NCBI GenBank assembly: GCA_002785585.1
Contig: PEUI01000213.1
Location: 1 to 11,754 of the forward strand
Source of the DNA: Lysobacterales bacterium CG02_land_8_20_14_3_00_62_12
Lineage (GTDB): Bacteria > Pseudomonadota > Gammaproteobacteria > Xanthomonadales > Ahniellaceae
Reading direction: 5' to 3'
DNA length: 11,754 bases
How positions within the stretch are numbered: the first letter of the stretch is position 1; every line of letters starts with the position of its first letter. The position numbers and the translations under genes were made by a program. The notes under the pieces were generated by a model. It was not told the origin of the DNA and made no database searches. It saw only the letters and a list, made by a program, of their open reading frames with translations. This document shows, piece after piece, positions 5,803-11,754 of the stretch.

Positions 5803-6753
5803 TCAAGTGCTCCACAACGGTTTTGCCAGATCGACATTACCGCCGGAAATTATCACGCCGATGCGCTGTCTGGCAAAGCGTTCCGGAGTTTTTAGCAATA
5901 CCGCGAGGGGCACCGCCGCCGAGGGCTCGACCACCAACTTGAGTCGGTCCCAAAGCAGGCGCATGGCGGCCACGATTTCGGCGTCGCTTGCGGTCAATAC
6001 CGCCACCCGCTCGCGTTGCATGATGGCAAAGTTGATGGCACCGATACCGGTACGCAGGCCGTCGCAAATGGTGTCGGCGAGCGGATGGCGCTCGCGCTTG
6101 CCGGCCTGCATGGCGCGCCAGGCATCGGCGGCGCCGCTCGGCTCGGCCGCATAGACTTGCAGTCTTGGGTTGATGGCATGCGCGGCGATGGCGGTACCGG
6201 CGATCAGGCCACCACCACCCACCGGCGCGATGACGCCATCGAGTTTGGGCACCGTGGCGAGCAATTCCAGCGTGGCCGTGCCCTGCCCGGCGATCACCAA
6301 GGGGTCCGACGAAGAATGCACCAGCAGCGCGCCGGTCGCTTGCGCCACCGCTTGTGCGGTGGCGACCCGGGCGGCCTCGGTAGCCGCGCAAAAATGCAGC
6401 ACCGCGCCGCTTTCGCGCATATTGGCGATCTTGATGGCGGGGGCATTGTCCGGCACCACGATATGCGCCGGTATGCCACGCAGCCGCGCGGCCAGGCCCA
6501 AGGCGGCGCCGTGATTGCCGGACGAATGGGTGAGCACACCGTGCGCCGCTTCGGCTGGCGTCAGCGCCATCACCGCATTACCGGCGCCGCGAAACTTGAA
6601 CGCACCGATGCGCTGCAGGTTTTCGCACTTGAACCACAGTGCCGCGCCGACCAGCGCATCAAGCGCCTCGTCACGCAGTACCGGAGTACACCGGGCGAGG
6701 CCGGCGATGCGCCCGGCCGCGGCGCGGACATCGGCGATAGTGGGCAAGTCCAT
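5803..6753 (-). CDS. PLP-dependent serine/threonine dehydratase (serine racemase-like)
   Basis: The family is fold-type II PLP enzymes that deaminate threonine or serine to 2-oxo acids; some members also racemise serine or act on threo-3-hydroxyaspartate. Starting at ATG 6753-6751, with AAGGAA five bases upstream, the protein has 316 residues. Motifs: the Schiff-base Lys53 in AFKFRGAGNAV, SSGNHGAALG at 77-86 around the PLP pocket, the phosphate-binding VGGGGLIAG at 178-186, AEPSGAADA at 203-211, DGLRTGIGAINF at 231-242 and the C-terminal ISGGN at 302-306. It lacks the C-terminal ACT-like domain of biosynthetic IlvA, so it is a catabolic-type enzyme. A longer frame from 6909 would be read through the repeat at 6833-6903 and has no homology-like content, so it is rejected. 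The exact substrate is unresolved. Confidence 0.9.
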   Translation of the reverse strand: MDLPTIADVRAAAGRIAGLARCTPVLRDEALDALVGAALWFKCENLQRIGAFKFRGAGNAVMALTPAEAAHGVLTHSSGNHGAALGLAARLRGIPAHIVVPDNAPAIKIANMRESGAVLHFCAATEAARVATAQAVAQATGALLVHSSSDPLVIAGQGTATLELLATVPKLDGVIAPVGGGGLIAGTAIAAHAINPRLQVYAAEPSGAADAWRAMQAGKRERHPLADTICDGLRTGIGAINFAIMQRERVAVLTASDAEIVAAMRLLWDRLKLVVEPSAAVPLAVLLKTPERFARQRIGVIISGGNVDLAKPLWST

Positions 6754-6832
6754 AACAATTCCTTGGCAGAAGACTAATGGCGGCAAAGTGTGGTGGCAAA
6801 TCCGCCCTGCCGACGGCAGCGGGCCTGCTGGC

Positions 6833-6903
6833 CTAAGGCGTCGCGCAGAAATAACTTGCCCATCTTGCTGGTCCTTATCGCCCGCCTGCGTCGTTGCACA
6901 AAG
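6833..6903 (-). repeat. ~70-bp repeat unit, copy B (left arm of the inverted repeat; core at 6833-6859)
   Basis: Read on the plus strand, this unit starts CTAAGGCGTCGCGCAG, continues with AAATAACTTGC and ends GCACAAAG. Hand alignment with the reverse complement of 6929-6998 matches about 50 of 70 positions with a single 1-nt gap: 26 of 27 in the core, then conserved TTGC, TCG, CGCCTGC and GCACAAAG blocks. On the minus strand the 27-bp core is identical to copy A at 2732-2758. The core ends 79 bp before the dehydratase start at 6753 and points toward it. The GC that completes the small hairpin in copies A and C is not kept here. Confidence 0.85.
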
Positions 6904-6928
6904 CGTCACATAATCCGACTATGCTCCC

Positions 6929-6998
6929 CTTTGTGCGCCTTGCAGGCGAACGAAAGTCCTGCGCAATCTGCGCAAGTTATTTCTGCGCGACGCCTAAG
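6929..6998 (+). repeat. ~70-bp repeat unit, copy C (right arm of the inverted repeat; core at 6972-6998)
   Basis: The plus strand starts CTTTGTGCGCCTTGCAGGCG, ends with the core beginning GCAAGTTATTTCTGCGCGAC and finishes GCCTAAG. It is the inverted partner of 6833-6903 across a 25-bp centre (6904-6928). GCGCA and TGCGC around nine bases (6970-6988) form a local hairpin. The core ends 15 bp before the sigma-factor ATG at 7014. The two arms make a 166-bp imperfect palindrome that fills most of the divergent region 6754-7013. Confidence 0.85.
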
Positions 6999-7001
6999 CG
7001 C

Positions 7002-7007
7002 TATGAT
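7002..7007 (+). promoter_or_regulatory. candidate -10 box for the sigma-kinase operon (possible leaderless start)
   Basis: TATGAT matches the -10 consensus at five of six positions. A transcript from it would begin about 6-7 bases downstream, at or next to the ATG at 7014, which has no Shine-Dalgarno sequence. No good -35 hexamer is present; the -35 position would fall inside the repeat core of copy C. Confidence 0.3.
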
Positions 7008-7013
7008 CGCAGC

Positions 7014-7589
7014 ATGCCAGTCGCCGACGCACCCCTGGGTTCGCACGCCACTGATTTTGAGAACTTTGCGCAACTGCGATCAGATCTCGATCATGCGTTG
7101 CCGATCCTGATGCCGCTGCTCTACAGCGATTTGCGGCGACTGGCTTCGGCGCAGCGACGGCGCCTGCAATCTTCCGATACCTTGTGTACCACGGCCATCG
7201 TCAGTGAACTGTACCTGCGCTTTGCAAAATCCGGCAGTTTGTTGATCGCCAGTCGCCGCCATTTCTTTGCCTTGGCGGCGTTGGCGATGCGGCAAATCCT
7301 GACCGATCACGCCCGCCGCAGCGTGCTGCAACCGCAGGCATGTTTGCCGGAACAGCTCGACGGTCTGGTGTTTGATGATCCGCAGCGGGTGCTGGAGATC
7401 GACGATCTGCTGTTGCGGCTGGAAGCGCATGCGCCGCGGTTGGCGCAAGTGGTGACCTGCCGCTTTTTCGGCGGTTACAGCGATCTGGAAACCGCCGAGA
7501 TCCTGGGGATCACCGACCGCACGGTGCGTCGCGATTGGGACAAAGCCAAGGTGTGGATGAGCGCGGCGTTGATCGGCGATGCGGCATGA
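7014..7589 (+). CDS. ECF-type RNA polymerase sigma factor (Sigma70_ECF, kinase-associated type)
   Basis: The 191-residue protein is a two-domain sigma factor that would direct RNA polymerase to a specific promoter set. Region 2 covers about 24-104, with LLYSDLRRLA, the region-2.2 helix TTAIVSELYLRFA at 59-71 and SRRHFFALAALAMRQILTDHARR at 80-102. Region 4 covers about 125-185, with the helix-turn-helix YSDLETAEILGITDRTVRRDW at 155-175; the TVxRDW end is typical of the Sigma70_ECF (PF07638/TIGR02999) group. The acidic residues usually found at the start of region 2.2 are replaced by Cys-Thr-Thr-Ala (58-61). The ATG at 7014 is chosen because upstream in-frame codons lie in the repeat at 6929-6998. 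The TGA stop overlaps the kinase ATG by 4 bp, so the two are co-translated. No anti-sigma factor is encoded nearby. Confidence 0.9.
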   Translation: MPVADAPLGSHATDFENFAQLRSDLDHALPILMPLLYSDLRRLASAQRRRLQSSDTLCTTAIVSELYLRFAKSGSLLIASRRHFFALAALAMRQILTDHARRSVLQPQACLPEQLDGLVFDDPQRVLEIDDLLLRLEAHAPRLAQVVTCRFFGGYSDLETAEILGITDRTVRRDWDKAKVWMSAALIGDAA

Positions 7590-10255
7590 CCGCGCCGCCC
7601 GCTGGTTTGGACAATGCCGAGCTGGATGCGTTGGCCGATTATTTAACCCGCGCCGCCGCCAACGCCAACGCTGCGGACCAGGCCCGCGCCGATCTGCAGC
7701 GCGACCATCCACAGTTGCTGGGGCACTTTGACCGGCTGCTGCGTGCCGATCAAGCGTCGTCACCACTGGATTTGCCCTTGTTCCGGGAGGACCAGGCGCC
7801 AGCCGCGGCCTGGCCGCCGGGCCACCGCGTCGGGCCGTGGCGCATCGACGCCTTGGCCGGTCGCGGTGGCATGGGCGAGGTCTACCGCGCCAGCCGTGCC
7901 GATGGCGCCTTTGAGCGCACCGTGGCGATCAAACGCGTGGTCGTCGAAAGCGCCGATTTTTATGCGCGGTTTGAGCGCGAACGGGCGCTGCTGGCGCGGC
8001 TCGATCACCCGGCGATCGCGCGGCTGCTGGATGGCGGCCTGGAGGCGACCGGGCGGCCGTTTTTGGTGATGGAGTGGGTGGATGGGGTGGGCTTGGCGGA
8101 GTGGTTGCAGCAGCCGCAGTCGCTGAACCAGCGGCTCGACCTGCTCGAAGGCCTGGCCGCTGCGCTGATCGCCGCGCATCGCTCGCTGGTCGTGCACCGG
8201 GATTTGAAACCCGCCAATGTGCGGGTGACCGCCGCTAACCAGCCCAAACTGCTGGATTTCGGCATCGCCAAATTGCTGGATGGCGGGCCAGCGCATGCGG
8301 GCACGACTGTTGGCTTGTTTTCGCCGCTGTATGCCGCGCCGGAACAGCTGACCGGCGCGCCGCCCTCGGTGCCGACTGATGTCCATGGCTTTGGGCTGTT
8401 GATGCACGAAGTGTTGAGCGGACAAGTGGCGTTTCCGGCAGCCGCCAACAGTCTGGCCGATGCGGTCCGCGTCATCTGCGAACAAACCCCGGCATTGACC
8501 AGCGTCGCCGCCAAAGCCAGCGATCTGCCGTATCCGCCGCGACTGCTGGCGGGAGATCTGGATGCGATTGTCGGCCGCTGCCTGGCCAAGGATCCAGCGG
8601 CGCGCTATCCGGGCATGCCCGAAGTACTGGCCGATATACAGCACTATCGCCAGCACCGCCCGATCCAGGCCCGCCACGGCCGCTGGCGTTATCGGGGTGG
8701 TCGCTGGCTGCGGCGCAACTGGCTGCCCGCCGTGTTGGGCGGACTGGCCGCGGTGGCGCTGCTGCTGGGACTGTTGGGCACGCTCTGGCAGGCGCGAATC
8801 GCCACCAGCGAGCGCGATCAGGCACGTAGCGAAGTCGCCATGCAAGACGCCTTGCGCGAACACTTCATATTGGTGCTGAACGAAGCCGCCGGTACCGATG
8901 GCGCCAGTGTTCGTGAAGTGCTCGACGCCAGCATTGTCGGCATTGCCGAGCAGTATCCCAAAGCCCCGGCTTTACGCGAGGACTTGACCCTGGCGCTGGC
9001 CGATGTTTATTACACCATCGGCGACTACGTCACCGCGCGGCGCCTGTTGGCACCGTTGCGGGTGAACCCGGCCGGACCGGGTAGCGATCTGCGGCGGATC
9101 AAAGTTGGCCTGCAACTGGCCTTGGTGCTGATTCCGCTGGGCGAACTGGACGCCGCCGATCAGGCATTGCAGCAGGCCGAAGCGCAGGTCGCCAAAGTTC
9201 CCACGGCGCGCGCCCTGAGTGCCGAAATCGTGCTGGCGCGCGCCCAATGGTGGCGTGCCAAGGGCGACATCGCGCGCGGCCTTGGGCTCCAGCAACGCGC
9301 GCTGGCGGCGTTGCGCCTGGCCCCGGAAGTGACGCCGCGGGCGCTGGCCACACAGACCGCCAATTTGGCGATGGCCTACCTGCAGGACGGCCAATTGGCC
9401 GCCGCCGAGACCGAAAATCAGCGCGCTCTGGCGATCTTCCGCGAGGCTGCGTTGCCGCTCAATTCCGACCTGCCGGTGGTGCTTACCAATCTCGGCCACT
9501 TGGCGGCGCTGCGCGGTCAGCCGAAGATTGCGCTGGATCGCTACGATCAGGCGTTGGCGGCCACCCTGCGCAGCGCCACGCGCACGCCGGCGCATGCCGC
9601 CCTGCTCAATGCCCGGGCCCGCGTGTTGCTGACACTGGACCGCGCTGGCGAAGCGCTGCCGTTGGCGCGCCAGGCTGAGACGATTTTGCGGGAGCGCACC
9701 GGCGCACAAAGTCCCAATCGCCTGGGCGTGCTGATCACGCTGGCCGATATTGCACTGGCCACGGCGGACCTGGCCGGCGCGCAAAGCAATCTGGAGACCG
9801 CACAGGCGATTGCGTTGGCGAAGCTGCCGCCGAACCATCCGTTGCGCCTGCGGCTGGACCTGAGTTGGGCCATGCGCCAACGCGCCGACGGCGAGAACGC
9901 CGCGCTGACGGCCGAGTTCCAACGCCTTGGTGGGGCTTTGGCGCGGGGTCCGGCGCCGCTGAAGTTGTCAGCGGCGCGCGCCGAAATCATTCTCGCCGAA
10001 ATGCGGGCGAGCGCAGGCGCCAGCAAGGACGCGATCACTGCCTTGCAACGCGCCCTGGGTCTGCTTGAGCCACTGCAACCCGCGCACGGCGTGGACCGTC
10101 TGGAAGCGGCGTGTTGGCTTGCTGTCCTGCAAAAAGAGCAGGTGGCAGTCGCCGCGCATTGCCTCCGCTTGCGCGAGATTCTCGGTGCCAGGCATTCGCA
10201 ATGGACCCGGATGGCGGCGTCGATGGCGGCCCTCGGCGGCCAGCCGCCAATGTAG
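7586..10255 (+). CDS. membrane-anchored serine/threonine protein kinase with C-terminal TPR region
   Basis: The 889-residue protein has an N-terminal helical extension (1-80) and a complete Hanks-type kinase domain (about 84-355): glycine loop GRGGMGEV (92-99), Lys116 in VAIKR, candidate alpha-C Glu132, catalytic HRDLKPAN (204-211), DFG 224-226, APE 251-253 and Asp265 of the F-helix. Thr240/Thr241 in the activation segment are possible autophosphorylation sites. An Arg-rich stretch (366-377) precedes one membrane helix (378-401); by the positive-inside rule the kinase is cytoplasmic and the remaining ~490 residues are periplasmic. That part is helical and Ala/Leu-rich with repeated TPR-like units, for example 467-490, 602-640 and 660-700. 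The start at 7586 is set by the ATGA overlap with the sigma gene. The likely phosphorylation target is that sigma factor (inference). Confidence 0.93.
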   Translation: MTAPPAGLDNAELDALADYLTRAAANANAADQARADLQRDHPQLLGHFDRLLRADQASSPLDLPLFREDQAPAAAWPPGHRVGPWRIDALAGRGGMGEVYRASRADGAFERTVAIKRVVVESADFYARFERERALLARLDHPAIARLLDGGLEATGRPFLVMEWVDGVGLAEWLQQPQSLNQRLDLLEGLAAALIAAHRSLVVHRDLKPANVRVTAANQPKLLDFGIAKLLDGGPAHAGTTVGLFSPLYAAPEQLTGAPPSVPTDVHGFGLLMHEVLSGQVAFPAAANSLADAVRVICEQTPALTSVAAKASDLPYPPRLLAGDLDAIVGRCLAKDPAARYPGMPEVLADIQHYRQHRPIQARHGRWRYRGGRWLRRNWLPAVLGGLAAVALLLGLLGTLWQARIATSERDQARSEVAMQDALREHFILVLNEAAGTDGASVREVLDASIVGIAEQYPKAPALREDLTLALADVYYTIGDYVTARRLLAPLRVNPAGPGSDLRRIKVGLQLALVLIPLGELDAADQALQQAEAQVAKVPTARALSAEIVLARAQWWRAKGDIARGLGLQQRALAALRLAPEVTPRALATQTANLAMAYLQDGQLAAAETENQRALAIFREAALPLNSDLPVVLTNLGHLAALRGQPKIALDRYDQALAATLRSATRTPAHAALLNARARVLLTLDRAGEALPLARQAETILRERTGAQSPNRLGVLITLADIALATADLAGAQSNLETAQAIALAKLPPNHPLRLRLDLSWAMRQRADGENAALTAEFQRLGGALARGPAPLKLSAARAEIILAEMRASAGASKDAITALQRALGLLEPLQPAHGVDRLEAACWLAVLQKEQVAVAAHCLRLREILGARHSQWTRMAASMAALGGQPPM

Positions 10256-10265
10256 CGACCAGAAG

Positions 10266-10301
10266 CGTCGCGATCTGTCTATCGAAGCGGCAATCGCGAC
10301 G
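10266..10301. other. 9-bp inverted repeat after the kinase gene
   Basis: CGTCGCGAT (10266-10274) and ATCGCGACG (10293-10301) are perfect inverted arms with an 18-nt loop, beginning 11 bp after the kinase stop. There is no T-run, so it is not a standard terminator; it could be a regulator site for the next gene or an mRNA stem. Confidence 0.4.
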
Positions 10302-10342
10302 ACTTGGCGCTGCTCCTGCACAAAGCCGGGCCGTGCTTGTCA

Positions 10343-10352
10343 AGAGCGCTCT
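10343..10352. promoter_or_regulatory. 10-bp palindrome upstream of the beta-helix gene
   Basis: AGAGCGCTCT is a perfect palindrome 84 bp upstream of the ATG at 10437. TTGTCA just before it (10338-10343) could be a -35 box, but no recognisable -10 follows at 16-18 bp. It is a weak operator or promoter candidate. Confidence 0.2.
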
Positions 10353-10436
10353 ACCGCGCCGTTTTCAAGCGCATGTCCGGGTTTGGCCGCGCTGTGCGTA
10401 TGCACCGGTAACCCCGTCCCCACGAGAGCCGCCAAC

Positions 10437-11754
10437 ATGCGCACAAACCCCCTGGTTGTTTCCCTGCTTGCCCTGGGTCTGGCCTTGGCCAGCCCCAGCG
10501 CCGATGCCGTCACCCGGTCATGGCCCGGCGGCGCCCCCTGCGCGGGCACCTTGCAGGCCTGTATCGACGCTTCGGCGGCTGCCGATACGGTGCAGATCGT
10601 GACCAATACGCCGATCACCGAAAGTCTGTTCCTGCCGCGCAGCCTCACCCTGGAGGGCGGCATCGGGTTTTCCGCGCAGATGGCCGTGGGCTTCAGTATC
10701 GAAGGCAGTTCCACCGATGCCAATCCCTACAACATCGCCATCCGCCGGATTGCCCTGACCAATGCGCACGTCTGGGTCACCCACAACCAGGTCGGCACCG
10801 CCAATATCGAGATTCGCCGGGTCCGCATCGAGTCGACCTCGGCCAGCACTAACACCGGCATTCAGGTGTTCGCCGGCAGCGGCGGTGACGCAACCGTTCG
10901 CATCAGCGACAACTACCTGCAGGTTGCCGGCACGTTTCAGGACCATGCCGGGGTGGAAGTCCGCTTCACCGGCAACAGTGGCAGCGCGCTGGTCGATTTC
11001 AATCACCTGGAGGCGGCGGGCAATTTTGTCAGTGGCTGGGGCTCGGGCATCCTCGCCTGGGCGATTGATGGCGCCACGCCGACGGTGACCGTGATCAACA
11101 ACGAAGTGCGCGGTCGCTTCGGTGAAGCCGCCATCGGCATCTTCGAATTCGGCTCAACTCCCGGTACGGTGACCGCACGCGTGATCGGCAACGCGGTCAG
11201 CGCGCGCCTGCGCCAGGACGGCCAGGTAGGCGGCATCCGCCACGGTATCAAGGACGGTAGCATCAATACCCAGGTGATCAACAACACCGTGGTCGGTACA
11301 AGCCTCGGCATGAAGTTCGCCCGCTTTGCTGCGGGCAGCGCGGGCACCGGCAGCATCAGCGGGCCGGTACAAAACAACCTGATCGCCTTCAATCGCTGGG
11401 GTTTGTTCGTCCAGAGCGAGTTCGCTTCGCCGGTGCAGGAAGACTACAACCTGGTCTTTGGCAACCAGTTGAACGACTACACGCCGGGAGCCAACGATGT
11501 CGTCGCCGACCCGAAGCTGCGCTCGCTGACCGACCTGCGACTGCAAACCGGCTCGCCGGCGATCAATCAGGGCAATAGTTTTGCACTGTTGCTTTTTCCT
11601 TCAAGCATCGGCTTGGTCGACGCCGATGGCCTGCGCCGTTTCAAGGAAAGCGTCGCCGACATCGGCGCCTATGAGTTCGGCGATTTCAGCCTGCGCGCCC
11701 GCGCGCTGGCGCCGAGCAACAACCATTTTGCCATCAATCAACCGCTGGTCGACG
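10437..11754 (+). CDS. secreted parallel beta-helix repeat protein (3' part outside the window)
   Basis: An open frame of 439 codons runs to the window edge from ATG 10437, with GAGAG at 10424-10428 as a plausible ribosome-binding site. The N-terminus is a signal peptide (MRTNPLVVSLLALGLALASPSADA, cut expected near residue 24), so the protein is exported. The body has the rhythm of a right-handed beta-helix of the pectate-lyase/PbH1 type: repeated V-x-x-N-x-V/L rungs such as ISDNYLQVAG, VINNEVRGR, VIGNAVSAR, VINNTVVGT and VQNNLIAFN. It is followed by SPAINQGNS (373-381), DADGLRRF (395-402) and DIGAYEF (408-414), the ending often seen in choice-of-anchor Q-type beta-helix proteins. Two Cys (about 41 and 48) near the N-terminus may form a disulfide. 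No catalytic residues of a known lyase are recognised, so binding or surface structure is as likely as enzymatic activity. It lies 181 bp after the kinase gene, same strand. Confidence 0.85.
   Translation, partial: MRTNPLVVSLLALGLALASPSADAVTRSWPGGAPCAGTLQACIDASAAADTVQIVTNTPITESLFLPRSLTLEGGIGFSAQMAVGFSIEGSSTDANPYNIAIRRIALTNAHVWVTHNQVGTANIEIRRVRIESTSASTNTGIQVFAGSGGDATVRISDNYLQVAGTFQDHAGVEVRFTGNSGSALVDFNHLEAAGNFVSGWGSGILAWAIDGATPTVTVINNEVRGRFGEAAIGIFEFGSTPGTVTARVIGNAVSARLRQDGQVGGIRHGIKDGSINTQVINNTVVGTSLGMKFARFAAGSAGTGSISGPVQNNLIAFNRWGLFVQSEFASPVQEDYNLVFGNQLNDYTPGANDVVADPKLRSLTDLRLQTGSPAINQGNSFALLLFPSSIGLVDADGLRRFKESVADIGAYEFGDFSLRARALAPSNNHFAINQPLVD

Noticed and set aside
6754..6909. N-terminal extension of the dehydratase to ATG 6909
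   Set aside because: It reads through the repeat unit and lacks conserved sequence; the ATG at 6753 has a good Shine-Dalgarno sequence and matches the family length.
6894..7013. N-terminal extension of the sigma factor to ATG 6894
   Set aside because: The added 40 residues are encoded by the inverted repeat and are not sigma-like.
7760..8863. 367-codon minus-strand open frame opposite the kinase domain
   Set aside because: Shadow of a well-supported kinase frame; no coherent motifs.
8972..9922. 316-codon minus-strand open frame opposite the TPR region
   Set aside because: Gln/Arg-rich antisense frame with no motif; the plus-strand TPR region is continuous with the kinase.
10266..10301. Inverted repeat as an intrinsic terminator for the sigma-kinase operon
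   Set aside because: The 18-nt loop and absence of a T-run do not fit a rho-independent terminator.

Overview
The window looks like a chromosomal segment of a GC-rich gammaproteobacterium, most likely Xanthomonadales/Lysobacterales. I base this on the gene families present (a proteobacterial-type HemH, a three-gene tatABC operon, a BPSS1780-type membrane protein, a Sigma70_ECF/protein-kinase pair and secreted proteins with CTERM or beta-helix architecture) and on the base composition. No species can be named. I see no tRNA, rRNA, CRISPR array, transposase or phage gene.

Layout. Positions 1-1505 carry a minus-strand pair: ferrochelatase hemH and, overlapping its stop by 4 bp, the first 130 residues of an alpha/beta hydrolase that runs off the left edge. 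A 238-bp divergent intergenic region (1506-1743) separates it from plus-strand genes: a secreted beta-propeller-like protein with a C-terminal sorting-type tail (1744-2661), a secreted YSC84/SYLF-domain protein (2816-3505) and the twin-arginine translocase operon tatA-tatB-tatC (3592-4918). A strong bidirectional terminator (4922-4945) separates tatC from two minus-strand genes, a polytopic BPSS1780-family membrane protein (4960-5718) and a PLP-dependent serine/threonine dehydratase resembling serine racemase (5803-6753).

The right half is the most interesting part. A 166-bp inverted repeat (6833-6998) lies between the divergent dehydratase and an ECF-type sigma factor (7014-7589). The sigma gene overlaps by 4 bp an 889-residue membrane-anchored Ser/Thr protein kinase with a C-terminal TPR-rich region predicted to be periplasmic (7586-10255). 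After 181 bp comes the 5' part of a gene for a secreted parallel beta-helix protein (10437 to beyond the window).

How the genes may work together. The sigma factor lacks the acidic stretch usually found in region 2.2 and has two threonines there instead. With the co-translated kinase, this suggests a one-operon signalling system in which the kinase senses an envelope signal through its TPR domain and phosphorylates the sigma factor to activate it. This is inference from the sequence plus what is known of sigma/kinase pairs elsewhere. The inverted-repeat core also occurs upstream of the YSC84 gene; all three copies point the same way relative to the gene that follows, so they are either a small dispersed repeat family or a shared regulatory element.
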